Positions 62,680 through 64,000 of a stretch of 64,000 nucleotides of DNA are shown here, one piece after another (position 1 is the first letter of the stretch; each line of letters starts with the position of its first letter). The position numbers were made by a program, and so were the translations under genes. Location: assembly GCF_003298505.1 (NCBI RefSeq), contig NZ_QNGB01000015.1, forward strand, positions 1 through 64,000, given 5' to 3'. Under the pieces are notes generated by a model that was given only the letters and a program-made list of their open reading frames with translations, was not told where the DNA came from and ran no database searches. This DNA comes from Roseovarius sp. TE539. GTDB taxonomy: Bacteria > Pseudomonadota > Alphaproteobacteria > Rhodobacterales > Rhodobacteraceae.

Positions 62680-64000
62680 ATGCGACTCTTTAAAGGAAAA
62701 CAGCAGGCGCTTTCTGATACGGCGCTCAGCTCGTCTGAACACCTGGCAACAGGTTTCTCCCGGCGACAATTTGGTTTGACCGCGGCTGCCGCGCTCGCCA
62801 TGCCGTCGGTATTGCGCGCTCACGAAGCGCCAAAAGTCACTTCGAAAGGCACCTATGACATCACTGTCGACCAGGTTCGGATCGATACAGGGAACTTTCG
62901 AAAAATGGGCGTCGGTTACAACAAGAGCCAGCTTCCCACAGTCCTGCGGTTCAAGGAGGGCGAAGAAGTCACCATCAACGTGACCAACAACCTTCGCGAG
63001 AGCACCTCGATTCATTGGCACGGACTGATTCTGCCCTTCCGGCAGGATGGCGTCCCCGGCATCAGCTTCGGCGGTATTGCTCCGGGTGAAACTTTCACCT
63101 ACCGGTTCCCGATCCAACAGGCTGGCACTTACTGGTTTCACAGTCACTCTGGCTTTCAGGAACCCGATGGTGCCTACGGGGCGATCGTGATCGAGCCGCG
63201 TGGCGGCGAGCGGGTCCGGGCCGATCGTGATTATGTCGTGCAGTTGGCCGACAAGCACCCGCACCCCGGCAGTCGGATCATGCGCAACCTCAAGATGATG
63301 CCGGATTACTACAACCGGTCGCAACGCACCTTGCAGACGCTGATCGAGGACTCGCGTCAGGACAGTTTGAAAGCTGCGCTCAAGGATCGCGGAATGTGGG
63401 GCCGGATGCGGATGATGCCGACAGATATTGAGGATGTGCAGGGATTTACTGCCCTGATCAACGGGCGGAGCACCTCGCAGAACTGGACGGGGCTGTTCCG
63501 GCCCGGTGAGAAGGTCCGCCTGCGGATCGTCAATTCCTCGGCCATGACCTATTTCGACATGCGAATCCCGGGCCTGAAGATGACCGTGGTCCAGGCCGAC
63601 GGCAACGACGTCAAGCCGGTCACGGTGGATGAGTTGCGTGTTGCCGTGGCGGAGACATATGACGTCATCGTCCAACCACGGGAAAACAAGGTCTATAGCA
63701 TCATTGCCGAGTCGATGGGCCGCACCGCCCTGGTTCGCGGGACGCTGTCACCAAAGGAGGGTTATGCCGGGGCGGTGCCACCTCTCCGACCCAAGCCTTT
63801 GCTCACCATGGCCGACATGAGCGGGATGATGGGGGGCATGGATATGGGTGATCACGTCATGCAGAACGTGGGTGGCATGCAAGACATGACTGGTATGGAC
63901 CATTCGGCCATGCAGGACATGGATCATTCCAAGATGGAGATGTCGACGCAACCTGCGATGAAAGGTATGGACCACTCGCAGATGACGGGTTCAAGCAAAC
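62680..64000 (+). CDS. pcoA: PcoA/CopA-type multicopper oxidase with Met-rich region (cut by window edge)
   Basis: The first 440 codons of a copper-resistance multicopper oxidase; the 3' end lies beyond the window. It has a twin-Arg-like signal (SRRQFGLTAAAALAMPS) and the first copper motifs STSIHWHGLILPFRQDG and YWFHSHSGFQEPDGAYG. From about residue 375 there is a Met-rich region with repeated MDHS-x-M units (MDHSAM, MDHSKM, MDHSQM), as in PcoA. It likely binds many Cu(I) ions and oxidises them in the periplasm. AAGGA lies 8 bases before the ATG. The C-terminal type-1 site cannot be checked here. Confidence 0.9.
   Translation, partial: MRLFKGKQQALSDTALSSSEHLATGFSRRQFGLTAAAALAMPSVLRAHEAPKVTSKGTYDITVDQVRIDTGNFRKMGVGYNKSQLPTVLRFKEGEEVTINVTNNLRESTSIHWHGLILPFRQDGVPGISFGGIAPGETFTYRFPIQQAGTYWFHSHSGFQEPDGAYGAIVIEPRGGERVRADRDYVVQLADKHPHPGSRIMRNLKMMPDYYNRSQRTLQTLIEDSRQDSLKAALKDRGMWGRMRMMPTDIEDVQGFTALINGRSTSQNWTGLFRPGEKVRLRIVNSSAMTYFDMRIPGLKMTVVQADGNDVKPVTVDELRVAVAETYDVIVQPRENKVYSIIAESMGRTALVRGTLSPKEGYAGAVPPLRPKPLLTMADMSGMMGGMDMGDHVMQNVGGMQDMTGMDHSAMQDMDHSKMEMSTQPAMKGMDHSQMTGSSK

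Overview
The window reads as a high-GC chromosomal segment of an alphaproteobacterium of the Rhodobacteraceae/Roseobacter type. The indicators are paired gene transfer agent head-spike genes, a suf operon led by an IscR that lacks the usual cysteines, an Irr-type operator ahead of it, a cysteine-free HemB, and serine-cycle genes arranged as in C1/glyoxylate-using relatives. No species is claimed.

Layout. (1) 0.4-6.9 kb: a serine-cycle module in two minus-strand units, mcl-mtkA-mtkB and sgaA-hprA, followed by a LuxR-type regulator whose receiver domain has lost its phosphorylation residues. Related dyad sequences lie in front of both units. (2) 6.9-10.8 kb: a lone oligopeptide-type substrate-binding protein, an EamA exporter, and a translationally coupled pair matching the GTA head-spike base and fibre. 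(3) 10.9-27.6 kb: fifteen minus-strand genes for a surface glycan. They encode UDP-L-FucNAc enzymes (capE, capF, fnlC), pseudaminic acid enzymes (pseC, a pseG-pseH fusion, pseI, pseF), a flippase, a polymerase, glycosyltransferases, a UDP-glucuronate-type epimerase and an SDR/Gfo-Idh/aldo-keto reductase trio. No separate pseB is present, so CapE may feed both sugars. (4) 28-34 kb: hemB, a small membrane protein, mfd, a small conserved protein and an alpha/beta hydrolase. (5) 34.3-42.9 kb: the suf Fe-S assembly operon, ending in a strong hairpin and a tRNA-Arg(CCG) gene.

(6) 43-64 kb: an accessory region starting at the tRNA. It opens with a degenerate copy of the tRNA 3' part and a broken MmeI/YeeA-type DNA methyltransferase, then becomes a copper-handling island that runs off the right edge. 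It holds two multicopper oxidases, a cupredoxin, two cytochromes c, DsbA- and ScsB-like thiol proteins, an L,D-transpeptidase, a Crp-type regulator, a CopRS two-component system, a Met-rich EF-hand protein, DUF302, rhodanese and VTT proteins, and a Cu(I) P-type ATPase.

The copper genes look like one regulon with two inputs. At least three control regions carry tandem TGTATCC-like half-sites 10 bp apart, placed as an OmpR-family regulator would use them. The P-type ATPase instead has a CueR/MerR-like promoter with a 19-bp spacer and internal dyad, sitting inside the remnant of an amino-acid permease gene. No transposase, integrase, CRISPR array, rRNA or replication origin was recognised.
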